Positions 1 through 8,913 of a DNA stretch of 64,000 nt are shown piece after piece. Under the pieces are notes generated by a model. The model did no database searches. It was not told the origin of the DNA and saw nothing but the letters and a program-made list of their open reading frames with translations. Both the position numbers and the translations under genes were made by a program. Source of the stretch: Geobacter argillaceus (GTDB lineage: Bacteria > Desulfobacterota > Desulfuromonadia > Geobacterales > DSM-12255); assembly GCF_007830735.1 (NCBI RefSeq), contig NZ_VLLN01000009.1, positions 62,001 through 126,000 on the forward strand. The letters run 5' to 3'. The first letter of the stretch is position 1. Every line of letters begins with the position of its first letter.

Positions 1-673
1 TGTTGTGGCTGACGAACAGCACGGTACGCCCCTCCTGCCCGATCTCATCCATCTTGCCGAAACATTTCTTCTGGAACTGGGCGTCGCCGACGGCAAGCAC
101 CTCGTCGACAATGAGAATCTCAGGTTCCAAATGAGCGGCCACGGCAAATGCCAGCCGCACGTACATCCCGGAGGAGTACCGTTTCACCGGCGTATCCAGG
201 AACCTGTCGATTTCGGCAAAGTCGACTATCGCGTCGAACTTGCGCCTGATCTCCGCACGGCTCATGCCGAGGATCGCTCCGTTAAGATAGATGTTCTCCC
301 GTCCGGTAAGCTCCGGGTGAAATCCTGTCCCCACCTCAAGAAGACTCGATACCCGTCCCCTGATGGCAATCCGCCCTCCGGACGGCTCGGTTATGCGGCT
401 GAGGAGCTTCAGCAGGGTCGATTTGCCAGCGCCGTTCCTGCCGATTATGCCGATCCGTTCGCCCTGCGCCACCTGAAAACTCACTCCGTGCAATGCCTGA
501 AAGAGTTCGGTTGTCCGTTCCGATGAACGATGCGCCAGCGGATTGAGCAGGCTGCGGGCAATCCGGCCCGCGCCGGCACTGATCAATTCCCGTAGCGAGC
601 CGCCCTGCTCGCCCTGCCGGTGGCCGATGACGTACTGCTTGGAGAGGTTTTCAACACTGATTACCGGGTCCAT
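1..673 (-). CDS. ABC transporter ATP-binding protein, Wzt-like (partial, runs off left edge)
   Basis: This is the ATPase of an ABC exporter for O-antigen or capsule-type polysaccharide and would act on the cytoplasmic face of the inner membrane. The 224 visible residues start at ATG 673 ([12 protein letters not shown]). They contain Walker [10 protein letters not shown] (residues 78-86), the signature [11 protein letters not shown] (about 167), Walker [12 protein letters not shown] (about 188) and the start of the H-loop VSHN. The roughly 50-residue insert between the first strand and Walker A is typical of the KpsT/Wzt branch. The C-terminus, which in Wzt may carry a glycan-binding domain, lies outside the window. 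It follows the permease stop by only 6 bases, so the two are co-transcribed. Confidence 0.93.
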   Translation of the reverse strand, partial: MDPVISVENLSKQYVIGHRQGEQGGSLRELISAGAGRIARSLLNPLAHRSSERTTELFQALHGVSFQVAQGERIGIIGRNGAGKSTLLKLLSRITEPSGGRIAIRGRVSSLLEVGTGFHPELTGRENIYLNGAILGMSRAEIRRKFDAIVDFAEIDRFLDTPVKRYSSGMYVRLAFAVAAHLEPEILIVDEVLAVGDAQFQKKCFGKMDEIGQEGRTVLFVSHN

Positions 674-679
674 GATCTC

Positions 680-1528
680 TCAGATGATATCTGCGAATCG
701 TTTTTCAGTTGTGCGGAAATAACGGATGCCCGCAAGCAGCAGCACACTCACCAGGAGCACGGAATAGAGCAGAGCTGGCCAGTAAAGCGGCGCGCTGCCA
801 CGGAGCAGAGCCCAGCGGAAACCGTCAATGACCCCGACCAGGGGGTTCAACGAAAAGAGGAACCTGAGATGTTCCGGCACGACCTCACTGCGAAAACCGA
901 CCGGCGAGGCGAACAGAGAAAACTGGATGATAAATGGAATAACGTTCGCCACGTCGCGAAAGCGGACATTGAGCGCAGCCACCCACAACCCCGCCGCCAG
1001 AGCGGAAGCAGCAGCAAGCAGCATGAACAGCGGCAGCGCCGCCAGCCGCCAGTCGGGGAGGAAATCGTACCAGGACATGAGTCCTAGCAGCACAATCGAG
1101 GCAAGGAGCAGATCGACCAGGCTGACCAGGATGGCGCTGGCCGGAATGATCATCCGCGGGAAATATACCTTGGAAATCAGGTTGGCATTTCCTGTCAGGC
1201 TCATTCCCACCTCCGTGAAGGCGGTAGCGATGAATTGCCACGGCAGCAGCGCCGCAAAGACCATCACCGGATACGGCACATTGCCGGCAGGGAGCTTTGC
1301 CAGCCTGCTGAAAAGCAGGGTGAACACAACCATGGTCAGAAGCGGCTTCAGAATGCTCCAGACAATCCCGAGTACGGTCTGCTTGTAGCGAACCAGGATA
1401 TCCCGCCAGCAGAGGAAAAAGAGAAGTTCTCGATAGCGCCAGAGATCGCGCCAGTAATGCCGGATGCTCTGTCCTGCCTCGATGATGGCAACCGGGGGCT
1501 GATTTTCATTCATCTGCGTGCCGCTCAC
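680..1528 (-). CDS. ABC-2 type polysaccharide export permease, Wzm-like
   Basis: This is the membrane partner of the ATPase at the left edge. It would carry an undecaprenyl- or lipid-linked glycan across the inner membrane. The 282-residue protein has six hydrophobic segments and the family's N-terminal sequence WRDILVRYKQTVLGIVWSILKP before the first one. The GTG start at 1528 overlaps the upstream glycosyltransferase by 23 bases and has GAGG just before it. An ATG five codons later (1513) is an equal alternative and would give an 8-base overlap. The overlap indicates translational coupling in the polysaccharide operon. Confidence 0.93.
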   Translation of the reverse strand: MSGTQMNENQPPVAIIEAGQSIRHYWRDLWRYRELLFFLCWRDILVRYKQTVLGIVWSILKPLLTMVVFTLLFSRLAKLPAGNVPYPVMVFAALLPWQFIATAFTEVGMSLTGNANLISKVYFPRMIIPASAILVSLVDLLLASIVLLGLMSWYDFLPDWRLAALPLFMLLAAASALAAGLWVAALNVRFRDVANVIPFIIQFSLFASPVGFRSEVVPEHLRFLFSLNPLVGVIDGFRWALLRGSAPLYWPALLYSVLLVSVLLLAGIRYFRTTEKRFADII

Positions 1529-2255
1529 ATGACCTCATCAATTCGTAGGGCCGCAGCCGTTTCAGGGGGGGAAGGCAGCGTAGGGCGAGATACGCCAGGA
1601 TCGACAGTATAGCATGGGCTGCACCGAAGTTTTTCCGGGTAATCCGCACCGTCTCGGCAAGGGAAAACTCTTCGGTCACCCCGTCAGGCATGGCATAACT
1701 CCTGAGTTCCGGATGATACCTGAATCTGACGCCTCGACGATAGAGACGCTGGTTAAAGTCAAAATCGGCATACTTTCCGTATCGGCAGTCAAACGGAGGG
1801 GCCGGATGCAGCCCCTTGGGAATGAGCAGCCCTTGATGATGCAGGCTGTTGTAATACTTCAGCCGCCAATCGCTGTGAGGTACGAAACAGTGATCCCTGC
1901 CGACCTCAACCGTACCATACAGCACGGTGTCGGGCCGGTACTGCTCCGCCTCTTCCGGAAGCGACAACAGCAGATCCCCTGCCCCCAGGTAGAGGATGTG
2001 GCTCCCATCCACGGCCGCCGCCCACCCCTTGTTCATGGCATCGTAAATTCCCCTGTCCGGCTCGCTGATCCAGTACCTGATCCCGTCGGAATGGCGCTTG
2101 ATGATATCAACCGTTCCGTCGGTCGAGCCCCCGTCAATCACCAGATACTCCGTCGTGACAGGCCTGGGGCGGGTTACGCTCAGAATAGTCTGTTCAAGAA
2201 ACTCGGCACCGTTCCTGACAACCGTTATCACTGTCAGCAGAGGAGCCACCATCAT
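1506..2255 (-). CDS. Family 2 glycosyltransferase (WcaA type)
   Basis: The 249-residue protein has a GT-A fold N-terminal half: VITVVRNGAEFLEQTILSV near residue 10, the nucleotide-binding segment LVIDGGSTDGT near 40, and SEPDRGIYDAMNKG near 64-77, which marks the colanic-acid/WcaA-like branch. The usual DxD position reads GAGD (about 94). It probably transfers one sugar from a nucleotide donor to the lipid-linked repeat unit at the inner membrane; donor and acceptor cannot be read from sequence. It overlaps its neighbours on both sides (ATGA with the upstream gene), so it is part of one operon. Confidence 0.9.
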   Translation of the reverse strand: MMVAPLLTVITVVRNGAEFLEQTILSVTRPRPVTTEYLVIDGGSTDGTVDIIKRHSDGIRYWISEPDRGIYDAMNKGWAAAVDGSHILYLGAGDLLLSLPEEAEQYRPDTVLYGTVEVGRDHCFVPHSDWRLKYYNSLHHQGLLIPKGLHPAPPFDCRYGKYADFDFNQRLYRRGVRFRYHPELRSYAMPDGVTEEFSLAETVRITRKNFGAAHAILSILAYLALRCLPPLKRLRPYELMRSCERHADE

Positions 2256-3250
2256 GACCTGTCACGGCACGCAGGCAGAAAATCCGGGTCCAGGTCCGAG
2301 TATCCACGCATCAGCCTGAGAATCATCATTGCCCGATCCCATCTGCCCAGCACCATTCTGACAATCAGGCTGCAGATCACACCGAGATAAACGGTCGGCA
2401 GGGCTTCCGGAAAGTAGCGGAGGGTGAAGTAGAGACGGTTCCTGATGTTGAAATAGTCGCAGAGCTGGCTCTTTCTCGCCGGATTGCTACTGGTGCCTAT
2501 GCTTGCACCGACCTTGTGATATACAATGCTCTGCGGCGCATAAACCAGTTTAAACTTCCCCCTTGCGCGCATCGCCCAGTCGGCCTCCTCAAAATAGAGG
2601 AAATACTCTTCGCTCATCAGACCAATCTCTTCGAGAAATGCGCGCGAAACCAGCGTGGACGCACCCTCCACATAGTTCATCCACCACTCTGCCCTCGCCT
2701 GATCGATCTGTTCCCCCTGCCGTGTGAACCGGCCATAGTGCCAGGGAAGTCCGATCCAGCGACAGTAATATCCTCCTCCCAGGGCCTGAACCTGACCGGG
2801 GTTGTGATAGTAACGGATCGTCGACCCGCAGAGACCCGCTTCAGGTTGTCGTTCCATACGCTCAACCAGGCGGGTCAGGCTATCGTCCTTCACAATGGTG
2901 TCGTTGTTCAGCAGCCAGGCATAGGCAAAATCCCCCCGTGCCAGGGCGTAGCGGAGTCCGACGTTGTTGCCGCCGGCAAAACCGAGATTCGCCCCGTTCA
3001 GGATCAATACCAGAGGAGAGGGTGCCCCTTTCCGGCCCCCTGATTCGGCATCCTCACGCCGATATTCGTCACAAGGTATGTTCCTCTGCTCGCCCCACCT
3101 TTTGAGCTGAGCAACCGAATCGTCATGAGAGCCATTGTCACAGACAACCACTGTAAACGGCGAATACGTGAGGAAAAACAGGCTGTCGAGACACTCAACC
3201 GTATCCCGCCATCCATTCCAGTTGACAACGATGATATAGACCCTGTTCAC
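2252..3250 (-). CDS. Family 2 glycosyltransferase, rhamnosyltransferase-like
   Basis: A 332-residue GT-A glycosyltransferase. The N-terminus IIVVNWNGWRDTVECLDSL and CDNGSHDDS are typical of the RfbF/WbbL-like branch that often uses dTDP-rhamnose. NNDTIV (about 113) supplies the metal-binding DxD-like site, and EADWAMRARGKF (about 222) is the catalytic-end motif. The C-terminal 60 residues contain a hydrophobic stretch that may peripherally anchor it. It starts with a 4-base overlap with the UbiA-like gene and overlaps the next glycosyltransferase by 4 bases, so it acts in the same glycan pathway. Sugar specificity is inferred only from family resemblance. Confidence 0.9.
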   Translation of the reverse strand: MNRVYIIVVNWNGWRDTVECLDSLFFLTYSPFTVVVCDNGSHDDSVAQLKRWGEQRNIPCDEYRREDAESGGRKGAPSPLVLILNGANLGFAGGNNVGLRYALARGDFAYAWLLNNDTIVKDDSLTRLVERMERQPEAGLCGSTIRYYHNPGQVQALGGGYYCRWIGLPWHYGRFTRQGEQIDQARAEWWMNYVEGASTLVSRAFLEEIGLMSEEYFLYFEEADWAMRARGKFKLVYAPQSIVYHKVGASIGTSSNPARKSQLCDYFNIRNRLYFTLRYFPEALPTVYLGVICSLIVRMVLGRWDRAMMILRLMRGYSDLDPDFLPACRDRS

Positions 3251-4089
3251 CAGTAAATGCTCCAGGCAACCATCAATGTCCAGGAGAGACCGACCATGAA
3301 GAGCTGCCGGTCGCTGACAAGCGATTCGGTCGGATCACCGCTCTTCCCGGACTGAACCCGGAAAATGTAACGGAGGAGGCCAAAGACGCAGATAGGAACG
3401 GTGTAAAGGAGACCGGTTCGGGTCAACGTATACATGATATAGGTAACCAGGACCGCCGCGCCGGTCAGATACATTGTTCCGTCCAGAAAACCGCTTGGGT
3501 ACATTGCCAGACTCTTTCTGTGCTCACCGGCGTCACTCCCGAGGAGACGGTATTCACAGAGGCGTTTGCCGGCACTCAGAAAAACGGCCAAAAGGAATAC
3601 ACTCAAGAACAGCCACGGGGTGATGACAACCTGAAACACCTCGCCCCCTGCCTGAAGGCGCAGGATGAACCCTGCGGCAATGCAGAAGAGATCAACCACC
3701 GGCACGGATTTAAGAGCCGTGGAATAGGCGGTGGAAAGCACCGTATACCCTGCGAGTAGCCAGAAAAAACGCGGTGAGACTCCGTTGGCCGTCAATAAAC
3801 CAGCTGTCAGTAGGAGCAGGGCTGTCATGGCTGCCGCACGGATGCTCACGGCACCGGCAGGAATGGGCCGCTCACGCTTTTTCGGGTGGTTTGCGTCGCG
3901 GTCCCGATCGAGGATATCGTTCAGCAGGTAACCGGCGCTTGAAACCATGCAGAAGGCACCGAATGGAAGAACCCCTTTGCCGGCCAGCCCTGGCTGAAGA
4001 AGATGCCCACCGAGAAAGGGGGGGAAAAAGAGCATCAGGTTCTTCAGCCACTGCACGGGCCGGAGTATGGCAAGATAACTCCTTATCAT
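3247..4089 (-). CDS. UbiA-family prenyltransferase (decaprenyl-phosphate phosphoribosyltransferase-like)
   Basis: A 280-residue integral membrane enzyme with about eight membrane segments. The first Asp-rich motif is NDILDRDRD (about 57-65), followed by HPKKRERPIPAG, a signature shared with decaprenyl-phosphate phosphoribosyltransferases (the UbiA relative that starts arabinan precursor synthesis). The second polar motif is around KSVPVVDL (about 127). Its place inside a polysaccharide operon suggests that it moves a sugar phosphate onto a polyprenyl phosphate to make a lipid-linked donor. Ubiquinone or menaquinone biosynthesis is less likely given the context. It has 4-base overlaps with both neighbours. 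Confidence 0.85.
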   Translation of the reverse strand: MIRSYLAILRPVQWLKNLMLFFPPFLGGHLLQPGLAGKGVLPFGAFCMVSSAGYLLNDILDRDRDANHPKKRERPIPAGAVSIRAAAMTALLLLTAGLLTANGVSPRFFWLLAGYTVLSTAYSTALKSVPVVDLFCIAAGFILRLQAGGEVFQVVITPWLFLSVFLLAVFLSAGKRLCEYRLLGSDAGEHRKSLAMYPSGFLDGTMYLTGAAVLVTYIMYTLTRTGLLYTVPICVFGLLRYIFRVQSGKSGDPTESLVSDRQLFMVGLSWTLMVAWSIYW

Positions 4090-5810
4090 GGCTCCCCTTC
4101 CAGGTGCGTCAGGTATTTCTCCGCCGCTGGCCGGTAATGGGCATCCTGTGGCGCAGATGCATACGCCCGCCGGAAGAGGTCAGCCGCCTCCCGCCCCTTC
4201 CCTGCGGCAAGTGCCATCTGCCCCCCCCTGTAAAGCCAGAACGGATCACCGTTCTTCTCGAAAAGAACAGCCAGAGTCTCTTTGACATCCAGGGCAAGCC
4301 TGGCCTTGTCCGAAGGGGACAAGCCCGACATTCTCATGCTGTCCGCCTTGTGCAGCAGGTCCAGGAACTCGACGGGAGCAGCCCTCTTCTCCCTGAAAAG
4401 CTGAAAAAAGAGATCCCTGGCTCCCGAATAATCCTGCCTGGCCACCATGGCTCCCATCACATTCGCCTTGATAAGCATACGGATCGAAGGGCGCCTGTTA
4501 AGCCGATCTGCCAGATAGAACTCCCTGGCAGCCACATCGACCCTGCCGGACCGCATCAGGGCCGCACCCAGTTCATTGTGGACCGCCCCGAAGCCGGGGG
4601 ATTTTATCACGGTATCCTGAATGAGCGCCAGATTGTTCTGCCAGAGAATGGTCCGTTGGAGGGTGACTACCGCGGCCACACAAAGCAGTATGACCAGCAG
4701 AGGGTTAACGAACGTCAAATATCTCCTGGGCAGAGCAGCATATCCCCCTCCCATGCCAAGTGCCAGAAAGGCCACCGGAATATACATGTACCGTTCCGCA
4801 TAGGGTGTCCAGGCCACCTGCCTGACCGCAACCAGCACTGCGGGCAAGGCTGTGAGAAACACAGATCCGAACATGAGCTGCACGATCCCGCCGCAACGAT
4901 ACGAGCCCAGGATAACCAGCACGGCAGTCCCGCCCAGCAGACCGTACAAAGGGCTCACATCGGTTATGGCAAAGTTCAGTGGCATGGGGATAAAGAGTTT
5001 TTTCAGATAAAAGCCAACGGCAATCAGGGCGTTCCACGCAGAGTGCGGCATATCGGTACCACCTTCTGCCCAAAAACGACTCAATCCCGTGCCACCATGC
5101 CGCAGCAGCATAATGGCAGATGCAGACATACCCAATGCACCGATTGCGCAGACCGCGACCAACCGCTTGTTTCCGGAACTTCCCGCTGGAAAGGATGGGC
5201 TGCGGAGTGCCAGAAGCAGCGCCAAAGGCAGGAAGGTCACCGCAACCTCCTTGGTCAGGACCCCCAGCAGGAAGAGAAAGAGGGTCCAGGCGCCTGCCTG
5301 CCAACTCGGCCTGTCGAGCCAGATGATCCAGGTGAGGGTAGCTGAGAGGAAAAAGATGGCGGCCAGGGGGTCGGTCCGGCCGGATATCCAGCTTACCCCC
5401 TCCACAGGTAATGGATGCAGCGCAAAGAGGAGGGCGGCAAACAGGGGGGCAGACGGATTCGCTTCCGGAATCTGCCGGAAAATGCGCCGGGCAAGGAAGA
5501 ACACGAGGATGGAATTGGCAGCATGGAAAAGAATGTTTTCCAGATGCATGGCCATCGGCTCCATCCCCCAGAGAAGACTGTCGAGATAGTAGCTGAATTC
5601 GGCAACAGGCCGGTAATAGTAGCTACGCCCCGGGACAAGGATCTCATGAAGTGGCGGCAGTCTGGAAAAGTGAGCGATGATATGGGGATCGTCAATGGAG
5701 ATGGTGCCGCCAAACAGTGCGGGATAATAGACGATCAGCACGGTAACGGTGAGGATTACGCAAAAGAAGAGAGGAGAGGCCTGAGCGTTATCGATTCGCC
5801 ACGATCTCAA
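4086..5810 (-). CDS. TMTC-like polytopic membrane protein with C-terminal TPR region
   Basis: A membrane protein of about 574 residues: many hydrophobic segments in the first 400, then a soluble tail with tetratricopeptide-like helices (NELGAALMRSGRVDVAAREF and the last 60 residues). The early loop IDDPHIIAHF with YYRPVAEFSYYLD, and HPLPVEGVSWISGRTD further on, match the GT-C-like fold of TMTC/O-mannosyltransferase relatives. It may transfer sugars from lipid donors on the periplasmic side. The frame is open up to 5936, but an ATG there would overlap the upstream ABC gene by 149 bases. I prefer the TTG at 5810, which has GGAGG nine bases ahead and overlaps by 23 bases. Confidence 0.8.
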   Translation of the reverse strand: MRSWRIDNAQASPLFFCVILTVTVLIVYYPALFGGTISIDDPHIIAHFSRLPPLHEILVPGRSYYYRPVAEFSYYLDSLLWGMEPMAMHLENILFHAANSILVFFLARRIFRQIPEANPSAPLFAALLFALHPLPVEGVSWISGRTDPLAAIFFLSATLTWIIWLDRPSWQAGAWTLFLFLLGVLTKEVAVTFLPLALLLALRSPSFPAGSSGNKRLVAVCAIGALGMSASAIMLLRHGGTGLSRFWAEGGTDMPHSAWNALIAVGFYLKKLFIPMPLNFAITDVSPLYGLLGGTAVLVILGSYRCGGIVQLMFGSVFLTALPAVLVAVRQVAWTPYAERYMYIPVAFLALGMGGGYAALPRRYLTFVNPLLVILLCVAAVVTLQRTILWQNNLALIQDTVIKSPGFGAVHNELGAALMRSGRVDVAAREFYLADRLNRRPSIRMLIKANVMGAMVARQDYSGARDLFFQLFREKRAAPVEFLDLLHKADSMRMSGLSPSDKARLALDVKETLAVLFEKNGDPFWLYRGGQMALAAGKGREAADLFRRAYASAPQDAHYRPAAEKYLTHLEGEP

Positions 5811-6678
5811 GGAAAAACGCCTCCATGTCCTTACCCTTCGGTTCGATACGCTCGATAGCCAGATGTGTTGCGACAGACCTTTCAATGAAGCCCTGCAGAT
5901 CTTCTTTCTCAACAAACCGATCTTCGCTGCGCCCACCGGGATGCGTCACCTGAACCATGTACCCCTCCACTCCACGCTGGAGGATGTTGGCAACCTGGTC
6001 CACCACCTGCAATTTCCCCTTGCTTATCACGCCAACCCGGTCGCAGACAGCCTCCACATCGGCGGTGATATGGGTGCTGAAGAAGATCGTCTTACCACGT
6101 AGTTTCAGGTCCCGGATCACCTCCTTGACCAGTGCGCGGCCGATGGGATCAAGCCCGCTCATCGGTTCGTCAAGGATGTAGACCTGGGGATCGTGAAGGA
6201 GTGCCTGGGCAAGCCCGAGCCGCTGCACCATTCCCTTGCTGTACCCTCTGATCGGCCGCTTGCGGGCTTCCCAAAGCTCCAGCAGTCGCAGTATCTCGTC
6301 AGACTTCCGGGCAATCAGACCAGCCTGCATGTCGAAGCTCTTCCCCACGAACCTGAGATACTCCTCAGCAGTGAGGTAGTCGTAAAAAGAGGGGTTTTCC
6401 GGGAGGTACCCCACTTCGCGCCGCGCCGCACACGTGGCAACCCCCTCTCCCATGATCCGCGCAGAACCCGCGGTTGCTCGGATCAACCCCATCAGTATCT
6501 TGATGGTAGTACTCTTGCCAGCACCGTTCGGCCCGAGAAACCCGAAGATCTCCCCCTGGCCCACCTGCAGGGAGAGGGACTGCAGAGCCTCAACCCGCGC
6601 CCCTTTTTTACCTCGAAACACCTTGTCCAGATTTGTTATATCTATTGCGTGCATTTCTGCTCCGAAACCACGATTCAT
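5788..6678 (-). CDS. ABC transporter ATP-binding protein (ABC-2 exporter type)
   Basis: A 296-residue ATPase: Walker [10 protein letters not shown] (residues 49-57), the Q-loop region, [17 protein letters not shown] as signature, Walker [13 protein letters not shown] and the H-loop STH. The C-terminal extension of about 70 residues is typical of the CcmA/NatA-like exporters. The start ATGA at 6678 overlaps the stop of the TPR gene; a second Met (6654) is possible. With the TPR protein and the permease upstream it forms a three-gene exporter cassette. The position just after the pilin genes resembles xapD (GSU1501) of G. sulfurreducens, needed for the extracellular polysaccharide that anchors cytochromes. 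This homology is inferred from synteny I recall. Confidence 0.93.
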   Translation of the reverse strand: MNRGFGAEMHAIDITNLDKVFRGKKGARVEALQSLSLQVGQGEIFGFLGPNGAGKSTTIKILMGLIRATAGSARIMGEGVATCAARREVGYLPENPSFYDYLTAEEYLRFVGKSFDMQAGLIARKSDEILRLLELWEARKRPIRGYSKGMVQRLGLAQALLHDPQVYILDEPMSGLDPIGRALVKEVIRDLKLRGKTIFFSTHITADVEAVCDRVGVISKGKLQVVDQVANILQRGVEGYMVQVTHPGGRSEDRFVEKEDLQGFIERSVATHLAIERIEPKGKDMEAFFLEIVANR

Positions 6679-7544
6679 TTACCGGCACCGGCAAACGAAA
6701 AACCGCTGGTACTGGCCACGTTGCCATCAGCCGCCAGATAGAACCTGCCGCCATAAGGGTCTTGGGGGACCTGTTTCAGGTATCCTCCCGCCAGGAGGTC
6801 TTCCACGGAACCGGGGAGCCTTCCATGTTTCTCGCGGTAGGCATCGCGCGCCAGTTCGATTTTTCTGGCCGCGATAAAAGCGGCCTTACGGGTGTTCAGT
6901 ACCTTTTTTATCGATTCCTGACGTGCCCCCTTTGCCATTGCATCGAGATAAGCGATTGCCATGTCGGTCCGTCCCGACTCCCTCATGTACCTGCCGGCCA
7001 GATTCATGAACAACGCCTGGCCGGAAAGTTCGGCAGCCCGCCGGTAATGCCTGGCAGCATTGTCATGGTCTTTCAGAAAATATGCGTAATTGAACCCGGC
7101 ATAAAACGGGAGATACCAGTCCCAATCGCGGTATTTCATCCCGTATTCCAAAAATTCGTTCGCAAGTGCGGCCTTCCCCAGATCCCAGGTGAGAATCGCC
7201 TGGGCAAAGTAATAGCCGTCCATGTTGTAAGGATCCAGCTTCAGCGCGGCATGTATGGTACGCGACATGGCGGGATAATCGGCCGGGATATGCAACTGGT
7301 TCTCCGCCTTTTCGGCCAGACCGCCATAGTAAAAGAGGACCTTCAGCAGGAGGTTGGCCCCCATGAACTGCTTATGGTCGCCAGCCATGACCTTCATCGT
7401 ATTGACCGTGGGGATATAGCCGAGTTTTTCGACAAAAGGCCTGCTTTTCATATAGCCTGCCAGTGCAAAAACCGACAGCAGATAGCCAACCATGAGAACC
7501 GGAATTGCGAAGGAAAATGTTCGAACAACCTTGTTCGCCATCAT
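6675..7544 (-). CDS. Membrane-anchored TPR protein with pseudopilin-like C-terminus
   Basis: A 289-residue protein. After MANKVVRTF there is one hydrophobic segment (about residues 10-32), then a TPR-like helical region (ALKLDPYNMDGYYFAQAI and AARHYRRAAELSG). The last 55 residues, with KHGRLPGSVEDLLAGGYL and QDPYGGRFYLAADG, resemble the C-terminal domain of type II secretion pseudopilins (GspG). I chose the ATG at 7544 because ATGATG overlaps the permease stop. The frame is open upstream, but that part lies inside the permease gene. It is probably an accessory subunit of the flanking ABC exporter, with its bulk in the periplasm. Function is unproven. Confidence 0.8.
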   Translation of the reverse strand: MMANKVVRTFSFAIPVLMVGYLLSVFALAGYMKSRPFVEKLGYIPTVNTMKVMAGDHKQFMGANLLLKVLFYYGGLAEKAENQLHIPADYPAMSRTIHAALKLDPYNMDGYYFAQAILTWDLGKAALANEFLEYGMKYRDWDWYLPFYAGFNYAYFLKDHDNAARHYRRAAELSGQALFMNLAGRYMRESGRTDMAIAYLDAMAKGARQESIKKVLNTRKAAFIAARKIELARDAYREKHGRLPGSVEDLLAGGYLKQVPQDPYGGRFYLAADGNVASTSGFSFAGAGK

Positions 7545-8332
7545 TTCATTTCTCGCCGGCAATAGACAATAGTGGCCAATGCCATGAGCAGCATGGTGTA
7601 GATACAAAAATATGCGGACGGCAATACGACTGCCTTCACTGGCAAGGCTATACCGTATATCGCGTTGATATTGAGATCAAAGGCACTGAAATTGGGAAGC
7701 AGGTAATAAAGAATGACCGCCCCCTTTTTGATGAACAAAGGCAAAGAGCTGGAAGCCGGGGAATTGATATAGTCATAGACCTGTTGTGTGGCATTGCCGG
7801 CAAAATAAATAGAAATGGTGCCAAAAATCGGCAAGAAAAAAGATGTGCTGACTGTTGAGAAGAGAAACGCATATGAAACCAGTATTATGTATTTCAGGGC
7901 ATCAAAGATGATGCAGGTTACGAGATTACTCCAGACAATCGGTCTTTCCGATGGATATATAGTTGACGAAAGCCATACCACCAGACAGGCAACAGCACCC
8001 AGCACAAAAGTCGTCAAGAGCAGAAAAAGAGCTACGGCAAGAAACTTTCCGATGATATAGGTTGATCGTTCAAATGGCAGGCTCAACACACTGTAGGTGT
8101 AACGTCGTTCAATGTCCTTCCAGATTGTTGTTGCACCGAGAGAGATTGAAAGAAGCAACAAAATGAAAGAGAGCAGAGAAAGCGAGAGGGTAATGGAAAG
8201 CTCTGTAACCTGTCGCATGGACAGGGAACTTATTGAAGGAATAATGAGAAATACTGAAGCAACGACGAGAATCCCGTGAAAGACCCTGTCGCGAAAGATT
8301 GCCCGTAGACTGATTGCGACAATATTAAACAT
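7541..8332 (-). CDS. ABC-2 type transporter permease
   Basis: A 263-residue protein with six strongly hydrophobic segments and little else, fitting an ABC-2 family permease such as those paired with CcmA-like ATPases. The N-terminus FNIVAISLRAIFRDRVFHGIL is the usual amphipathic entry helix. It is the first gene after the pilA-C terminator and overlaps the TPR gene by four bases, so permease, TPR protein and ATPase are one translational unit. The likely substrate is an envelope or extracellular glycan or lipid; nothing in the sequence fixes it. Confidence 0.88.
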   Translation of the reverse strand: MFNIVAISLRAIFRDRVFHGILVVASVFLIIPSISSLSMRQVTELSITLSLSLLSFILLLLSISLGATTIWKDIERRYTYSVLSLPFERSTYIIGKFLAVALFLLLTTFVLGAVACLVVWLSSTIYPSERPIVWSNLVTCIIFDALKYIILVSYAFLFSTVSTSFFLPIFGTISIYFAGNATQQVYDYINSPASSSLPLFIKKGAVILYYLLPNFSAFDLNINAIYGIALPVKAVVLPSAYFCIYTMLLMALATIVYCRREMK

Positions 8333-8460
8333 AATGTCTGATCGTTACTCCTTACAATGAGACTGGATACATACAGGATCTGTCATGGCTACGTCACTGC
8401 GCTATGGTAACAGGACTGCTGCGAAAAGCAACGATACACTGCAACTCCGGATGGCTTGCA

Positions 8461-8492
8461 CAAAAAAAGCGGGATGCTTGAACATCCCGCCA
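8461..8492 (-). terminator. Rho-independent terminator of the first pilin module
   Basis: On the minus strand GCGGGATG-TTCAAG-CATCCCGC is followed by a run of seven T, 23 bases after the stop of the PilA-C-like gene. It separates the pilin transcript from the ABC exporter genes. A damaged copy follows the second module at 9374-9405. Confidence 0.85.
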
Positions 8493-8514
8493 GTTAAAAA
8501 AGGTCAACTTTGGC

Positions 8515-8880
8515 TTACATGGCTGTCCAGCCAGTTGCAAAAGCGTTGGCGTCACTGGTTGAGGGAGCGGCAATGGCCGTGGCATCCTGAGAGTAAATCG
8601 CCGTCGAGTTTTGGGCGGTTCCGTACATCTTTGTGCCACCTGAGTGCTTGGTGGTATGTGCATAGGTGGTGTTGCTAAAGGCCGCACCAAACTGCACTCC
8701 CTTGGAGAGTCGGCCAAGCATAGGGGCGGTGGTACCAGCGGCGGTGGTTGCGTCGACGCCTCCGTAGATGGACTGGCCAGTACCGTTGGTATTGGTACTG
8801 CCTGAAGTAAAAGCTGCGGCAAAAGCGGAACCTGAAGTAACGATCAGCATCAGTGCGACAAGAGAGATTATGCGTTTCAT
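8515..8880 (-). CDS. PilA-C / Spc-like secreted protein, copy 1
   Basis: A 121-residue protein with a clear signal peptide (MKRIISLVALMLIVTSGSAFA) and a small mature part rich in Gly, Ala, Ser and Thr (YGGVDATTAAGT, GRLSKGV, MYGTAQNSTAIYSQD). It belongs with the protein encoded just after the short pilin in Geobacter (GSU1497), described either as a short-pilin chaperone (Spc) or as PilA-C, a partner that pairs with PilA-N. AAGGAGG sits nine bases before the ATG, and the gene starts 33 bases after the pilin stop. Copy 2 at 9429 differs at about a dozen positions, all in the first 75 residues. Confidence 0.85.
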   Translation of the reverse strand: MKRIISLVALMLIVTSGSAFAAAFTSGSTNTNGTGQSIYGGVDATTAAGTTAPMLGRLSKGVQFGAAFSNTTYAHTTKHSGGTKMYGTAQNSTAIYSQDATAIAAPSTSDANAFATGWTAM

Positions 8881-8913
8881 TGGGATCCTCCTTAAGTCAG
8901 TTGCGTTGTTCTA

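Noticed and set aside
3774-5345. 523-codon plus-strand frame opposite the glycan genes
   Set aside because: A shadow frame made possible by high GC; low-complexity His/Gln/Arg-rich product with no ribosome site or homology.
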